Source: an uncultured Clostridia bacterium
GTDB lineage: Bacteria > Bacillota > Clostridia > Oscillospirales > Acutalibacteraceae
Assembly: GCA_937898625.1 (NCBI GenBank)
Contig: CALEJF010000016.1
Coordinates: 1 to 64,000, forward strand
Reading direction: 5' to 3'
DNA: 64,000 nt
Shown here: positions 41,048-49,645 of the stretch, in pieces
Layout: each line of letters opens with the position of its first letter
Position numbering within the stretch: the first letter of the stretch is position 1
Made by a program: the position numbers and the translations under genes
Notes under the pieces: model-generated
What the model was told of the DNA's origin: nothing
Databases searched by the model: none
What the model saw: only the letters and a program-made list of their open reading frames with translations

Positions 41048-42325
41048 ATGAACAATAAAATGTATACAGAGATTGCAAAAGGCGTAAAGTTTCTCTGTGT
41101 AAACACTGATAAATTCAAAACAAACTGTATTAAGGTGGACTTTTTTCTGCCAATAGGTGAGTATTTTCCGGCGCAAAATGTACTTGTAGGCTATATGGAG
41201 CATACATCAAAGAAATATAACACCATAAAGGCTTTCAACTCAAAAGTTGAGGGTATGTACAATGCTTGCTTTGATACTCATATTTCAGCAGTGGGCGACA
41301 AAGTAAGAATAAGATTTTCAATGGAAATTCTTGACGATAAATTCAGTCTTGACGGAAAATCTATTTCAGAAGAAGCAATTGATTTCCTTGTGGAGATTCT
41401 TGAAAATCCAAATTGTACGGAAAAGGGCTTTGATGAAGATTTGACAACTCGTGAAATTCGTTTCACTCTTGAAAACATTGAGGCTATGAAGAACGATAAA
41501 AGAGCCTACGCTGTTTCTCGTGCTCGTCAATTGATGTGCAAGAATGAGCCTTTTGGAATTGATTACGAAAAACTTGAAGAAGATGTAAAAAAACTTAACA
41601 GTAAGCAACTTTTAGATGCTTATAATAATATGCTCCAGACTGCCACGGTTGTAATAACTGCTTGTGGTAGTATTAATGGCGAAATGCTTAGTAAAAAGTT
41701 TAAATCCTTCGCTGATAAAATCGAAAACAGAAACCCTGCTACTCTTGAAACAATTTTTGTTACAAAAGCAGACGAAACTCGTTATTTTACCGAGGAAATG
41801 GATGTTAATCAGGCAAAACTTGTAATCGGTCTTCGTGCGGGTATGGAAAACGAAAACGACAACTATTTCGCATACAGAGTTATGACGGATATTTTTGGTG
41901 GTGGACCGTATTCAAGGCTTTTTCTTAATGTCCGTGAAAAAATGAGCCTTTGCTATTATTGTGGTGCAAGGCTTAATCGTGAAAAAGGAATTATCTTTAT
42001 TCAAAGTGGTATTGAAGAGGAAAACTACGAAAAAGCACTTGCAGAAATTCTTAACCAACTTGATATTATGAAAAAGGGCGAATTTACTGACGAAGACTTT
42101 AAGTCTTCAATTATAGCTCTTTGCGATGCATTTAAAGGTGTTGAAGATTCACCTGTTTCAGTTTGCAATTTTTATAGCTCACAGGAATTTGACGAAGAAG
42201 TTATCAGTGGTGAAGAATTTGCAAAGAAAATCGGTGCAGTTACCCGCGAACAGGTAATTGAATGTGCAAAGAAAGTTACTGTTGATACAGTTTATTTGTT
42301 GAAAGGGGAGGAAAACAATGACTAA
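41048..42325 (+). CDS. M16-family peptidase-like protein, non-catalytic YfmF type
   Basis: A 425-residue LuxS/M16 metallopeptidase-like subunit (inverzincin fold: two homologous halves of about 210 residues). The zinc motif H-x-x-E-H is absent; the corresponding helix reads V-G-Y-M-E-H-T. It resembles Bacillus YfmF, the inactive partner of YfmH. AAGGGTGAC precedes ATG 41048. It overlaps the catalytic partner by 8 bases, which fits a heterodimeric processing protease. Recent annotations link the pair to elongation factor P modification; that link is taken from family naming and not visible here. Confidence 0.88.
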   Translation: MNNKMYTEIAKGVKFLCVNTDKFKTNCIKVDFFLPIGEYFPAQNVLVGYMEHTSKKYNTIKAFNSKVEGMYNACFDTHISAVGDKVRIRFSMEILDDKFSLDGKSISEEAIDFLVEILENPNCTEKGFDEDLTTREIRFTLENIEAMKNDKRAYAVSRARQLMCKNEPFGIDYEKLEEDVKKLNSKQLLDAYNNMLQTATVVITACGSINGEMLSKKFKSFADKIENRNPATLETIFVTKADETRYFTEEMDVNQAKLVIGLRAGMENENDNYFAYRVMTDIFGGGPYSRLFLNVREKMSLCYYCGARLNREKGIIFIQSGIEEENYEKALAEILNQLDIMKKGEFTDEDFKSSIIALCDAFKGVEDSPVSVCNFYSSQEFDEEVISGEEFAKKIGAVTREQVIECAKKVTVDTVYLLKGEENND

Positions 42326-43595
42326 TATTAAAGAGATAAAAAATGACCTCCTCAAGGATTCATATTTTGAAATTGACCATTCTTCAGGTTTTAAAATTTT
42401 TGTTTATCCAAAGGATAATTTTTCTTCATCCTATGCAGTATTCGGAACAAAATATGGCTCAATCGACACTTGTTTCAAACTCCAGGGAAATGAAAAATTC
42501 ACAGAAGTGCCCGAGGGTATTGCCCACTTTTTAGAGCATAAGCTTTTTGAAAGTGAAGAGCTTGATGCCTTTGCAAGATATGCTAAAACGGGCGCATCTG
42601 CAAATGCTTACACATCCTTTGACAAGACTTGCTATCTTTTTTCCTGCACGGGTAATTTTGAGGACTCTCTTGAAATCTTACTTGATTTTGTAAGCAACCC
42701 ATATTTTACAGAGCAAACAGTACAGAAAGAGCAGGGCATTATCGGGCAGGAAATCAGAATGTATGAAGATGAGCCCGGTTGGGAATCTCTTTTCGTTTTG
42801 CTTCGTGCTATGTACCACGAGCATCCTGTAAGAATTGATATTGCAGGCACAGTTGAGTCCATAAGTCACATTACTGCGGACTTACTTTATGAGTGCTACA
42901 ACACATTTTATAACCCTGCAAATATGGCTCTTGCAGTTGCAGGTAATGTAACAGTTGAACAAGTGCTTAGAATCGCAGACAAGATGCTCAAACCAAAGGA
43001 GAGCAAGAAGATAGAGCGTAAATTCTGCCAAGAACCGGCAACAGTAGTTGAAAAAACTGCTACCAAGAATTTGTCAGTTGCTATGCCTATTTTTGCAATC
43101 GGCTTTAAAGAGGATATCAAATCACCATTGAGAACACTTAAAGAGTCAATGGAAAGTAACATCTTGCTTGACATTATTGCAGGACCAACATCTTCACTCT
43201 ACGAAGAAATGCTTAATGATAACTTAATCAATACAACCTTTGATACAGAGTATTTTGAGGGTTACGGCTATTCTGCACATATTTTCAACGGCGAAAGTGC
43301 AGATTATGAAAAAGTTCGCGAAAGAATAAATGAGGAAATCACAAAACTTATGGAAACCGGTGTTGATGAAGAATCATTCCAGAGAATAAAGAAAAAGCAC
43401 TATGGAAGTCTTATTATGGATTTCGACAGTATTGATTCCATAAGCAACTCTTTAATCAGCGCGCATTTTAACGGTGAAGGTCTTTTTGACCAACTTAAAA
43501 TCCTTGAAAGCATTACAGTAGAGGACATTAATCGTCGCCTTAAAGAGGCATTAAATGTTGAAAATTCCTCAATGTCAGTAATTAAGCAGAAATAA
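42318..43595 (+). CDS. M16-family zinc metallopeptidase, YfmH type
   Basis: A 425-residue catalytic M16 peptidase. The inverted zinc motif H70-F-L-E73-H74 (G-I-A-H-F-L-E-H-K-L-F-E) and the distal glutamate region E-Q-G-I-I-G-Q-E-I-R-M-Y-E-D are intact. It forms the active half of the pair with the upstream protein. GGGGAGG inside the preceding gene is the ribosome site. It is followed after 12 bases by lgt, so all four genes (41048-45369) are one operon. Confidence 0.9.
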   Translation: MTNIKEIKNDLLKDSYFEIDHSSGFKIFVYPKDNFSSSYAVFGTKYGSIDTCFKLQGNEKFTEVPEGIAHFLEHKLFESEELDAFARYAKTGASANAYTSFDKTCYLFSCTGNFEDSLEILLDFVSNPYFTEQTVQKEQGIIGQEIRMYEDEPGWESLFVLLRAMYHEHPVRIDIAGTVESISHITADLLYECYNTFYNPANMALAVAGNVTVEQVLRIADKMLKPKESKKIERKFCQEPATVVEKTATKNLSVAMPIFAIGFKEDIKSPLRTLKESMESNILLDIIAGPTSSLYEEMLNDNLINTTFDTEYFEGYGYSAHIFNGESADYEKVRERINEEITKLMETGVDEESFQRIKKKHYGSLIMDFDSIDSISNSLISAHFNGEGLFDQLKILESITVEDINRRLKEALNVENSSMSVIKQK

Positions 43596-43607
43596 GGAGG
43601 AGAGATT

Positions 43608-44516
43608 ATGAAGTTTTTAACAGACCATACTCTTGTTGAGTTTCCGGGACTTGGTTGGGAGTTTGATGTATATGCAAATTTTCTTGAAATCCCAATGGGT
43701 GACGGAGTCATTACAATTAAGTTTTATGGTGTTATTATAGCCTTCGGTTTTATTCTTGCTGCTCTTTTTGGGGGCAGAAAGGCTTATACTTGGAAAATGA
43801 GCCTTGACAGTATGGTGGATGTGCTGATTTATGGCATTATCGGTGCTGTTGTAGGCGCAAGACTTTATTATGTTATCTTCCAATGGGATTATTACAAGGA
43901 CCACCTTGGAGATATAGTTAAAATCTGGGAAGGTGGACTTGCCATTTATGGTGGCATTATCGGTGGTATTATAGTTGCATATTTTGTTTGTAAAAAAACA
44001 GGACTTAAATTTGTTAAGTTACTTGACCTTTTTGGTATGAGCCTGCTTATTGGGCAGGGAATCGGCAGATGGGGTAACTACACTAATCAGGAAGCCTTTG
44101 GTACAAACACAACTCTTCCTTGGGGTATGACAAGTGATAAGATTGTTGCTTACATAAACAGCAATCAAGCAGAATTTGTGCAAAATGGTATTGAAATGGA
44201 CCCCAATTTACCGGTACATCCAACTTTTCTTTACGAATCACTTTGGTGTCTTTTTGGATTTGTTGTCCTTTACATTGTTTGTCAAAAATTCTATAAATTC
44301 GACGGACAATTGTTTTTAGGTTACGGAATTATCTACGGCATTGAAAGAACCTTCGTGGAAGGACTTCGTACGGATAGTCTTTATATTGGGGACACAACTC
44401 TTCGTGCATCACAGGTATTGTCACTTGCAATAGTTGTTGTTTGTACAATACTTACAATATATAATTTTGTGAAACTTAAAAAGTCCAAATCAGCGGAGGT
44501 GCAGGAGAATGTATAA
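43608..44516 (+). CDS. lgt: Prolipoprotein diacylglyceryl transferase
   Basis: A 302-residue membrane enzyme with seven helices that moves diacylglycerol from phosphatidylglycerol to the lipobox cysteine of prolipoproteins. The signature is present as G-Q-G-I-G-R-W-G-N-Y-T-N-Q-E-A-F-G, along with G-L-A-I-Y-G-G-I-I-G-G and the catalytic arginine region (V-V-G-A-R-L-Y-Y-V and Y-G-I-E-R-T-F-V-E). AAGGAGGAGA precedes ATG 43608. It overlaps folD by 8 bases. Its presence implies lipoproteins, although none is obvious in this window. Confidence 0.96.
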   Translation: MKFLTDHTLVEFPGLGWEFDVYANFLEIPMGDGVITIKFYGVIIAFGFILAALFGGRKAYTWKMSLDSMVDVLIYGIIGAVVGARLYYVIFQWDYYKDHLGDIVKIWEGGLAIYGGIIGGIIVAYFVCKKTGLKFVKLLDLFGMSLLIGQGIGRWGNYTNQEAFGTNTTLPWGMTSDKIVAYINSNQAEFVQNGIEMDPNLPVHPTFLYESLWCLFGFVVLYIVCQKFYKFDGQLFLGYGIIYGIERTFVEGLRTDSLYIGDTTLRASQVLSLAIVVVCTILTIYNFVKLKKSKSAEVQENV

Positions 44517-45369
44517 GATTATTGATGGTAAAGAGGTTTCCGCGTCAGTAAGAAACGAAATCAAAGCAGAGGTTGAAAACCTCAAAGCGCAAGGCAAAAA
44601 AACAGGTCTTGCAGTTGTAATTGTTGGTAATAACCCAGCTTCGCGAGTATATGTTAATAACAAGAAAAAAGGCTGCGAAGAAGTGGGAATGGAGTCATTT
44701 GAATATGCTCTTTCTGAAGAAACAACCACAGAAGAATTGTTAGAATTAGTTGAAAAACTCAACAATGACGATGCAGTTGATGGTATTCTCTGTCAGTTGC
44801 CACTACCAAAACAGATTGATGAGAAAAAAGTTCTTAATGCAATCGTACCACATAAGGATGTTGACGCATTTCACCCTGTAAACACGGGCCATATTATGAT
44901 TGGCGACCATTCATTTTTGCCTTGCACACCTGCAGGAATTATGGAAATGCTAAAGTATTATGATATTTCTGTTGAGGGTAAGGAATGTGTTGTAATCGGC
45001 AGAAGTAATATTGTAGGAAAGCCTATGGCTATGCTTTTGCTCGGTCAGAATGGTACTGTTACAATCTGTCATTCGCGCACAAAAGACCTTGCAGAGGTGA
45101 CAAAACGAGCAGATATTCTCGTTGCTGCAGTGGGTATTGCATATTTCGTAAAAGAGGATATGGTAAAAGACGGCGCGGTTGTAATTGATGTTGGTATGAA
45201 CAGAAATCAAGAGGGCAAGCTTTGTGGAGATGTTGATTTTGAGAATGTTAAAGATAAATGCTCATTTATCACTCCGGTCCCTGGTGGTGTAGGACCAATG
45301 ACAATTACAATGTTATTAAAGAATACACTCACAGCATCAAGAAATCATTTAATGAATAATGAAGGATGA
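44509..45369 (+). CDS. folD: Bifunctional methylenetetrahydrofolate dehydrogenase/cyclohydrolase
   Basis: A 286-residue FolD interconverting 5,10-methylene-, 5,10-methenyl- and 10-formyl-THF with NADP(H). Catalytic Y-V-N-N-K-K-K (Y-x-x-x-K), D-G-I-L-C-Q-L-P-L-P, the nucleotide motif G-R-S-N-I-V-G-K-P-M-A and the P-G-G-V-G-P-M-T segment are all present. CGGAGG inside lgt is its ribosome site. The final residues L-M-N-N-E-G are encoded by an AT-rich dispersed repeat (from about 45351) that runs into the gene end. Last gene of the yfmF-yfmH-lgt-folD operon. Confidence 0.96.
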   Translation: MYKIIDGKEVSASVRNEIKAEVENLKAQGKKTGLAVVIVGNNPASRVYVNNKKKGCEEVGMESFEYALSEETTTEELLELVEKLNNDDAVDGILCQLPLPKQIDEKKVLNAIVPHKDVDAFHPVNTGHIMIGDHSFLPCTPAGIMEMLKYYDISVEGKECVVIGRSNIVGKPMAMLLLGQNGTVTICHSRTKDLAEVTKRADILVAAVGIAYFVKEDMVKDGAVVIDVGMNRNQEGKLCGDVDFENVKDKCSFITPVPGGVGPMTITMLLKNTLTASRNHLMNNEG

Positions 45370-45420
45370 ATATTGAATAATGAATAATTGTAGGGGACGG
45401 AGCCCACATCGTCCCGCTTT
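45351..45420. repeat. AT-rich repeat with truncated GTAGGGG palindrome
   Basis: AATGAATAATGAAGGATGAA and TTGAATAATGAATAATTG, the same words as at 3630-3672, run from the folD end to 45388. They are followed by GTAGGGGACGG and CGTCCCGC, a shortened relative of the core at 39186. No gene. Confidence 0.55.
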
Positions 45421-45438
45421 TAGTAAGAAGGTGAGAAA

Positions 45439-47916
45439 ATGACACAATTTAATGTTACGGGTATGAGTTGTGCTGCCTGCGTTGCGCGTGTTGAAAAAGC
45501 CGTCAATGCGGTTGAAGGTGTCGATTCCTGTTCTGTCAGTCTTCTCACAAATTCAATGGGTGTTGAAGGCTCTGCAAACGCCGATAGAATCATTTCTGCC
45601 GTAAAAGAGGCAGGCTATGGCGCAAGTCTTAAAGATGCAAAGAATACGGCATCAGAGCCCAACGACGAGTTGAAAGACACAGAAACTCCAAAACTCAAGA
45701 GAAGACTTTTTTCATCCTTAGGATTTTTAATAGTCCTAATGTATATATCAATGGGACATGTTATGTGGGGCTGGTGGTTGCCCGAAGTACTGGCATCAAA
45801 TCCACTTGCAATAGGTCTTTGTGAATTGCTTTTAACCATAATAGTAATGGTAATAAATCAGAAGTTCTTTATAAATGGTTTTAAAGGGCTTTTGCACCGC
45901 TCCCCTAATATGGATACTCTTGTTGCCCTTGGCTCAGGCGCATCCTTTGCTTACAGCACCTATGTCTTATTTAAAATGACAGCAGATGTAGAAATGGCTC
46001 ATCACTATTTACACGATTTCTATTTTGAGTCTGCCGCTATGATTTTAACCCTTATTACTGTGGGCAAAATGCTCGAAGCACACTCCAAGGGTAAAACTAC
46101 AAATGCACTCAAATCATTAATGAAATTAGCACCCAAAACGGCGGTAATTCTTAAAGACGGAACAGAAACAGAAGTGCCGATAGAACAAGTGCAAAAAGGT
46201 GATATTTTCATTGTCCGTCCCGGTGAGCAGATTTCCGTTGATGGTGTGATTATTGATGGACACACTGCAGTTGATGAGTCAGCACTCACTGGTGAGAGTA
46301 TTCCTGTTGACAAAACAGTTGGTGACAAAGTTTCGGGTGGCACAATAAATCAGTCAGGATTTATTAAATGTGAAGCCCTGCGTGTTGGCGAAGACACTAC
46401 ACTTTCACAGATTATCAAAATGGTTAGTGATGCCGCTGCAACCAAAGCACCAATCGCAAAAATAGCCGACAAGGTCTCAGGTGTGTTTGTGCCGGTTGTA
46501 ATCACAATTGCTGTAATTACAACGATTGTTTGGCTTTTAACAGGGCAGACCTTCGGCTATGCTTTAGCTCGTGGTATTTCCGTTCTTGTTATCAGTTGCC
46601 CCTGCGCTTTGGGCCTTGCAACTCCCGTTGCAATTATGGTTGGTAATGGTGTGGGTGCAAAAAATGGGATTCTTTTTAAAACTGCAGTTTCACTTGAAGA
46701 AACCGGCAGAGTAAACACAGTCGTCCTTGATAAAACAGGTACAATCACCGAGGGTAAGCCCAAGGTTACGGATATTATACCAATAAGTGCAACGGAAAAT
46801 GAACTTTTAGGTCTTGCTTATTCCCTTGAGATAAAGAGTGAGCATCCTTTGGCAAAAGCCATTGTGCAAAAAGGGAAAGAAAGTCAAATACACATTTTAG
46901 ATGTACAAAATTTCAAGGCTCTTTCAGGAAACGGAGTTACAGGAGAGCTAAATGGAAAAACTCTTTATGGTGGTAGCATTAAATTTATCAGCGAAAAGGT
47001 TTCTGTCGATGACGAAACAGTAAAACTGGCGGAAACACTTGCTAAAAATGGCAAAACACCATTGTTTTTCAGTATGGATGGTCAACTCCTGGGCATAATT
47101 GCAGTAGCGGACACAATTAAAGAAGATAGCCCAAAAGCTATTAAAGAGTTGCAGAATATGGGTATTCGTGTTGTGATGCTTACAGGTGATAATGAAAAAA
47201 CTGCCAATGCAATTGGTGCACAGGCAGGTGTAGATGAGGTTATTGCAGGAGTGATGCCTGACGGAAAAGAAAAGGTTGTCCGTCGACTTAAAGACAAAGG
47301 CAAAGTTATTATGGTTGGTGACGGAATTAACGATGCACCTGCATTAACAAGAGCAGACATTGGAATTGCCATTGGTGCAGGTACGGATATTGCCATTGAC
47401 TCGGCAGATATTGTTCTTATGAACAGCAAACTTTCCGATGTGCCTGCTGCAATTCGACTAAGCCGTGCAACACTAAAAAATATCCACGAAAATCTTTTCT
47501 GGGCGTTTTTCTATAATGCAATTGGGATACCTCTTGCGGCAGGTTTATTTATAAACCTTTTCGGTTGGGAGTTAAACCCGATGTTTGGTGCGGCGGCAAT
47601 GAGCTTATCATCATTCTGTGTAGTATCAAATGCGTTGCGACTTAATTTTAAAGATATTCACAACAGTAAAAAAGATAAAAAAATCAAATTTAAATATAAG
47701 GAGAAAAAACCTATGGAAATTACATTGAAAATTGAAGGTATGATGTGTCCGCATTGTGAGGCACATGTTAAAAAAGCACTTGAAGGGGTGGCAGAGGTAA
47801 GAGAGGCAATTGTAAGCCACAAGGACGGCACAGCAATAGTTACTCTTGATGCAGATGCAGCTCCTGCAACTCTCAAAAAAGCAGTTGAGGAACAAGGGTA
47901 CAAGGTAATAGAATAA
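45439..47916 (+). CDS. copA: Copper-exporting P1B-ATPase CopA with C-terminal CopZ-like domain
   Basis: An 825-residue P1B-ATPase. HMA domain 1 (residues 1-65, G-M-S-C-A-A-C with C11 and C14), helices, actuator domain, C387-P-C389 in helix 6, phosphorylated D431 (D-K-T-G-T), S-E-H-P and G-D-G-I-N-D. After the last helices and a lysine-rich spacer, residues 759-825 form a second HMA domain (G-M-M-C-P-H-C, C770 and C773). A C-terminal HMA is uncommon, and the ATG at its start has its own AAGGAG, so a free CopZ-like chaperone may also be made. It exports Cu(I). AAGGTGAGAAA precedes ATG 45439. Confidence 0.95.
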   Translation: MTQFNVTGMSCAACVARVEKAVNAVEGVDSCSVSLLTNSMGVEGSANADRIISAVKEAGYGASLKDAKNTASEPNDELKDTETPKLKRRLFSSLGFLIVLMYISMGHVMWGWWLPEVLASNPLAIGLCELLLTIIVMVINQKFFINGFKGLLHRSPNMDTLVALGSGASFAYSTYVLFKMTADVEMAHHYLHDFYFESAAMILTLITVGKMLEAHSKGKTTNALKSLMKLAPKTAVILKDGTETEVPIEQVQKGDIFIVRPGEQISVDGVIIDGHTAVDESALTGESIPVDKTVGDKVSGGTINQSGFIKCEALRVGEDTTLSQIIKMVSDAAATKAPIAKIADKVSGVFVPVVITIAVITTIVWLLTGQTFGYALARGISVLVISCPCALGLATPVAIMVGNGVGAKNGILFKTAVSLEETGRVNTVVLDKTGTITEGKPKVTDIIPISATENELLGLAYSLEIKSEHPLAKAIVQKGKESQIHILDVQNFKALSGNGVTGELNGKTLYGGSIKFISEKVSVDDETVKLAETLAKNGKTPLFFSMDGQLLGIIAVADTIKEDSPKAIKELQNMGIRVVMLTGDNEKTANAIGAQAGVDEVIAGVMPDGKEKVVRRLKDKGKVIMVGDGINDAPALTRADIGIAIGAGTDIAIDSADIVLMNSKLSDVPAAIRLSRATLKNIHENLFWAFFYNAIGIPLAAGLFINLFGWELNPMFGAAAMSLSSFCVVSNALRLNFKDIHNSKKDKKIKFKYKEKKPMEITLKIEGMMCPHCEAHVKKALEGVAEVREAIVSHKDGTAIVTLDADAAPATLKKAVEEQGYKVIE
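47713..47916 (+). CDS. Internal in-frame start: CopZ-like copper chaperone
   Basis: The ATG at 47713 (codon 759 of copA, in frame) is preceded by AAGGAG at 47698-47703 with a 9-base spacer, a better ribosome site than many gene starts here. It would give a 67-residue HMA protein with M-M-C-P-H-C, the size and fold of CopZ, a cytoplasmic Cu(I) chaperone for CopA. Either two products arise from one gene, or an ancestral copA and copZ fused by loss of the copA stop. In E. coli copA a similar chaperone arises by frameshifting. Confidence 0.55.
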   Translation: MEITLKIEGMMCPHCEAHVKKALEGVAEVREAIVSHKDGTAIVTLDADAAPATLKKAVEEQGYKVIE

Positions 47917-47925
47917 AACTTGTAA

Positions 47926-47953
47926 GAGGACGTCGACTCGGCGTCCTTTTTCT
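47926..47953 (+). terminator. Terminator of copA
   Basis: AGGACG pairs with CGTCCT, followed by TTTTTCTTT. Confidence 0.75.
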
Positions 47954-47993
47954 TTACGCAACAAACTCCAATTTATCTAACTCTTTACGCAAT

Positions 47994-48027
47994 AAAAAAG
48001 CCGAACAGAATCTGTTCGGCTTTTTTT
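47994..48027. terminator. Bidirectional terminator, metA side
   Basis: AAAAAAGCCGAACA pairs with TGTTCGGCTTTTTT around GAATC; it lies directly before the metA stop codon and serves that gene on the minus strand. Confidence 0.88.
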
Positions 48028-48028
48028 G

Positions 48029-48946
48029 CTACTTAATCTCATTTACATCATACGGTGTTCGTTGATACACAAAGTAGTTGAGCCAGTTTTGGAACAACAA
48101 ACTGCCTGCACCACGCCAAGTGAGTGGAGGAGTAAGTCGTGTATCATCGTTAGGAAAATAGTTGTAAGGGAGCTTAATATCCAAACCCTTATGTAAATCC
48201 CTGAAATATTCACGAGCAAGTGTGTCGCTGTCATATTCGCTATGACCTGTGCAGTAGAAATTTCTGCATTCCATATCTGCCACAAGGTGAACACCTGAAA
48301 TCTCGGAATATGAGAGAATCTGCAAGTCTTTAATGAGGGCTATATCCTCTTTTTTGGTTTCTGTGTGCCTTGAATGTGGTACATAGAAAAGGTCGCTGAA
48401 ACCACGGAGTAACGGATGATACATATCAAGTGGCTTGTGTGGGAAAACACCAAACATCTTTTCAGGTAACTTGTACTTTGGTATTCCATAGTGGTAATAA
48501 AGCGCAGCCTGAGCACCCCAACAAATGTGAAATGATGAGTAAACATGACTCTTTGCCCAGTCGAAAATTGTGCAAAGCTCGTCCCAATAGTCAACATCTT
48601 CAAAAGGCATCATTTCAACAGGAGCACCTGTGACAATCATACCGTCAAATTTCTGGTCCTTTATGTCGTCAAAGGTCTTATAAAATTTGAGCATATGCTC
48701 TTTGCTTGTATTCTTGCTCTCGTGAGTAGCAACCTGCAAAAGTTCAATCTCAACCTGCAAAGGGGTGTTACTCAAAAGCCTTAAAATCTGGGTTTCTGTT
48801 TCGATTTTAGTAGGCATTAAGTTAAGAAGAATAATTTTAAGCGGACGAATATCCTGAATACTCGCTCTTTGCTCTGTCATAACAAAAATATTTTCTAACT
48901 CAAGATTATGTCTTGCGGGTAACTGGTCGTCAATTTTAATAGGCAT
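48029..48946 (-). CDS. metA: Homoserine O-acyltransferase MetA, probably acetyl-CoA type
   Basis: A 305-residue class-I-glutamine-amidotransferase-fold enzyme that activates homoserine for methionine synthesis. Catalytic C142 (H-I-C-W-G-A-Q-A) and the H-S-E-Y-D triad segment are present. Residue 111 is glutamate (G-A-P-V-E-M); in this family Glu at this site goes with acetyl-CoA and Gly with succinyl-CoA, so the product is probably O-acetylhomoserine. ATG 48946 follows GAGGTGG; the frame upstream of it has no ribosome site. No SAM riboswitch or T-box is visible in the 94 bases before it. Confidence 0.93.
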   Translation of the reverse strand: MPIKIDDQLPARHNLELENIFVMTEQRASIQDIRPLKIILLNLMPTKIETETQILRLLSNTPLQVEIELLQVATHESKNTSKEHMLKFYKTFDDIKDQKFDGMIVTGAPVEMMPFEDVDYWDELCTIFDWAKSHVYSSFHICWGAQAALYYHYGIPKYKLPEKMFGVFPHKPLDMYHPLLRGFSDLFYVPHSRHTETKKEDIALIKDLQILSYSEISGVHLVADMECRNFYCTGHSEYDSDTLAREYFRDLHKGLDIKLPYNYFPNDDTRLTPPLTWRGAGSLLFQNWLNYFVYQRTPYDVNEIK

Positions 48947-49040
48947 TTCGTCCACCTCAATTCGTTTTAATATTTGTGCTATGCACAATTTGGTATTTTA
49001 ACATATTAAAAATATATTGTCAAAGGATATTATATTTTAA

Positions 49041-49631
49041 TTAAACAATATTCTCTGTTTTCATTTTTCTGTAAGTGTGTTTAATTGTTTTATTGAGTAT
49101 ATCAAAATTTGTATGTAAATCTATTGGTATGAAAAATTTAAAGCTTCCCATCTTACCATTTGTTTTCCGGAAAATCAATTCAACTTTTTTTATACCAACA
49201 CGAGCACCAGGACCAGTTTGATTTGCCTTGTGCATTATCAGGTTTTTATCTTTTTCCCAAACAGAATCACGTGTTGCGAAGGCAACATCAGAAATATTGG
49301 TAGATAAACTTGTCATATCAGCCCAGTATATTGCTTTTTTGTATAGCAAACATTTCAATTGAATTTTTTCAGTATCTATTGTCAGGTGTCTTGGAAGTAT
49401 TATTATCAAAGAAACTAAAGAGATTATGAAAGTAGTAACAATTAAGGATATGAAGAAAAAGTCAAAACCCTTGTCTATACATTTTTCAATGGCAAAAAAA
49501 GATAGAAGAGAAAAAGGTAAAGTAACGAAAAGGAATATTCCACCAATATATGTCCGTGCTATATTAGATTCTGTAGTGTTAATCTTTAGTGGCAAATAAT
49601 ATATACTATTATTGTATTCATATTCTCCCAT
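49041..49631 (-). CDS. Two-helix membrane protein with PH-like domain
   Basis: A 196-residue protein with two transmembrane helices (about residues 25-50 and 58-80) followed by a beta-rich segment (R-H-L-T-I-D-T-E-K-I-Q-L-K-C-L-L-Y-K-K) resembling bacterial PH domains, with a final helix (about 170-190). AGGAGTTTATAA precedes ATG 49631. It lies 14 bases after the metallophosphoesterase gene and is probably co-transcribed with it. Design is like the N-terminal half of the protein at 27637. The function is unknown. Confidence 0.65.
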   Translation of the reverse strand: MGEYEYNNSIYYLPLKINTTESNIARTYIGGIFLFVTLPFSLLSFFAIEKCIDKGFDFFFISLIVTTFIISLVSLIIILPRHLTIDTEKIQLKCLLYKKAIYWADMTSLSTNISDVAFATRDSVWEKDKNLIMHKANQTGPGARVGIKKVELIFRKTNGKMGSFKFFIPIDLHTNFDILNKTIKHTYRKMKTENIV

Positions 49632-49645
49632 TTATAAACTCCTAT

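Noticed and set aside
48947..49040. SAM riboswitch or T-box upstream of metA
   Set aside because: The leader is only about 90 bases, AT-rich, with no conserved aptamer or T-box words.
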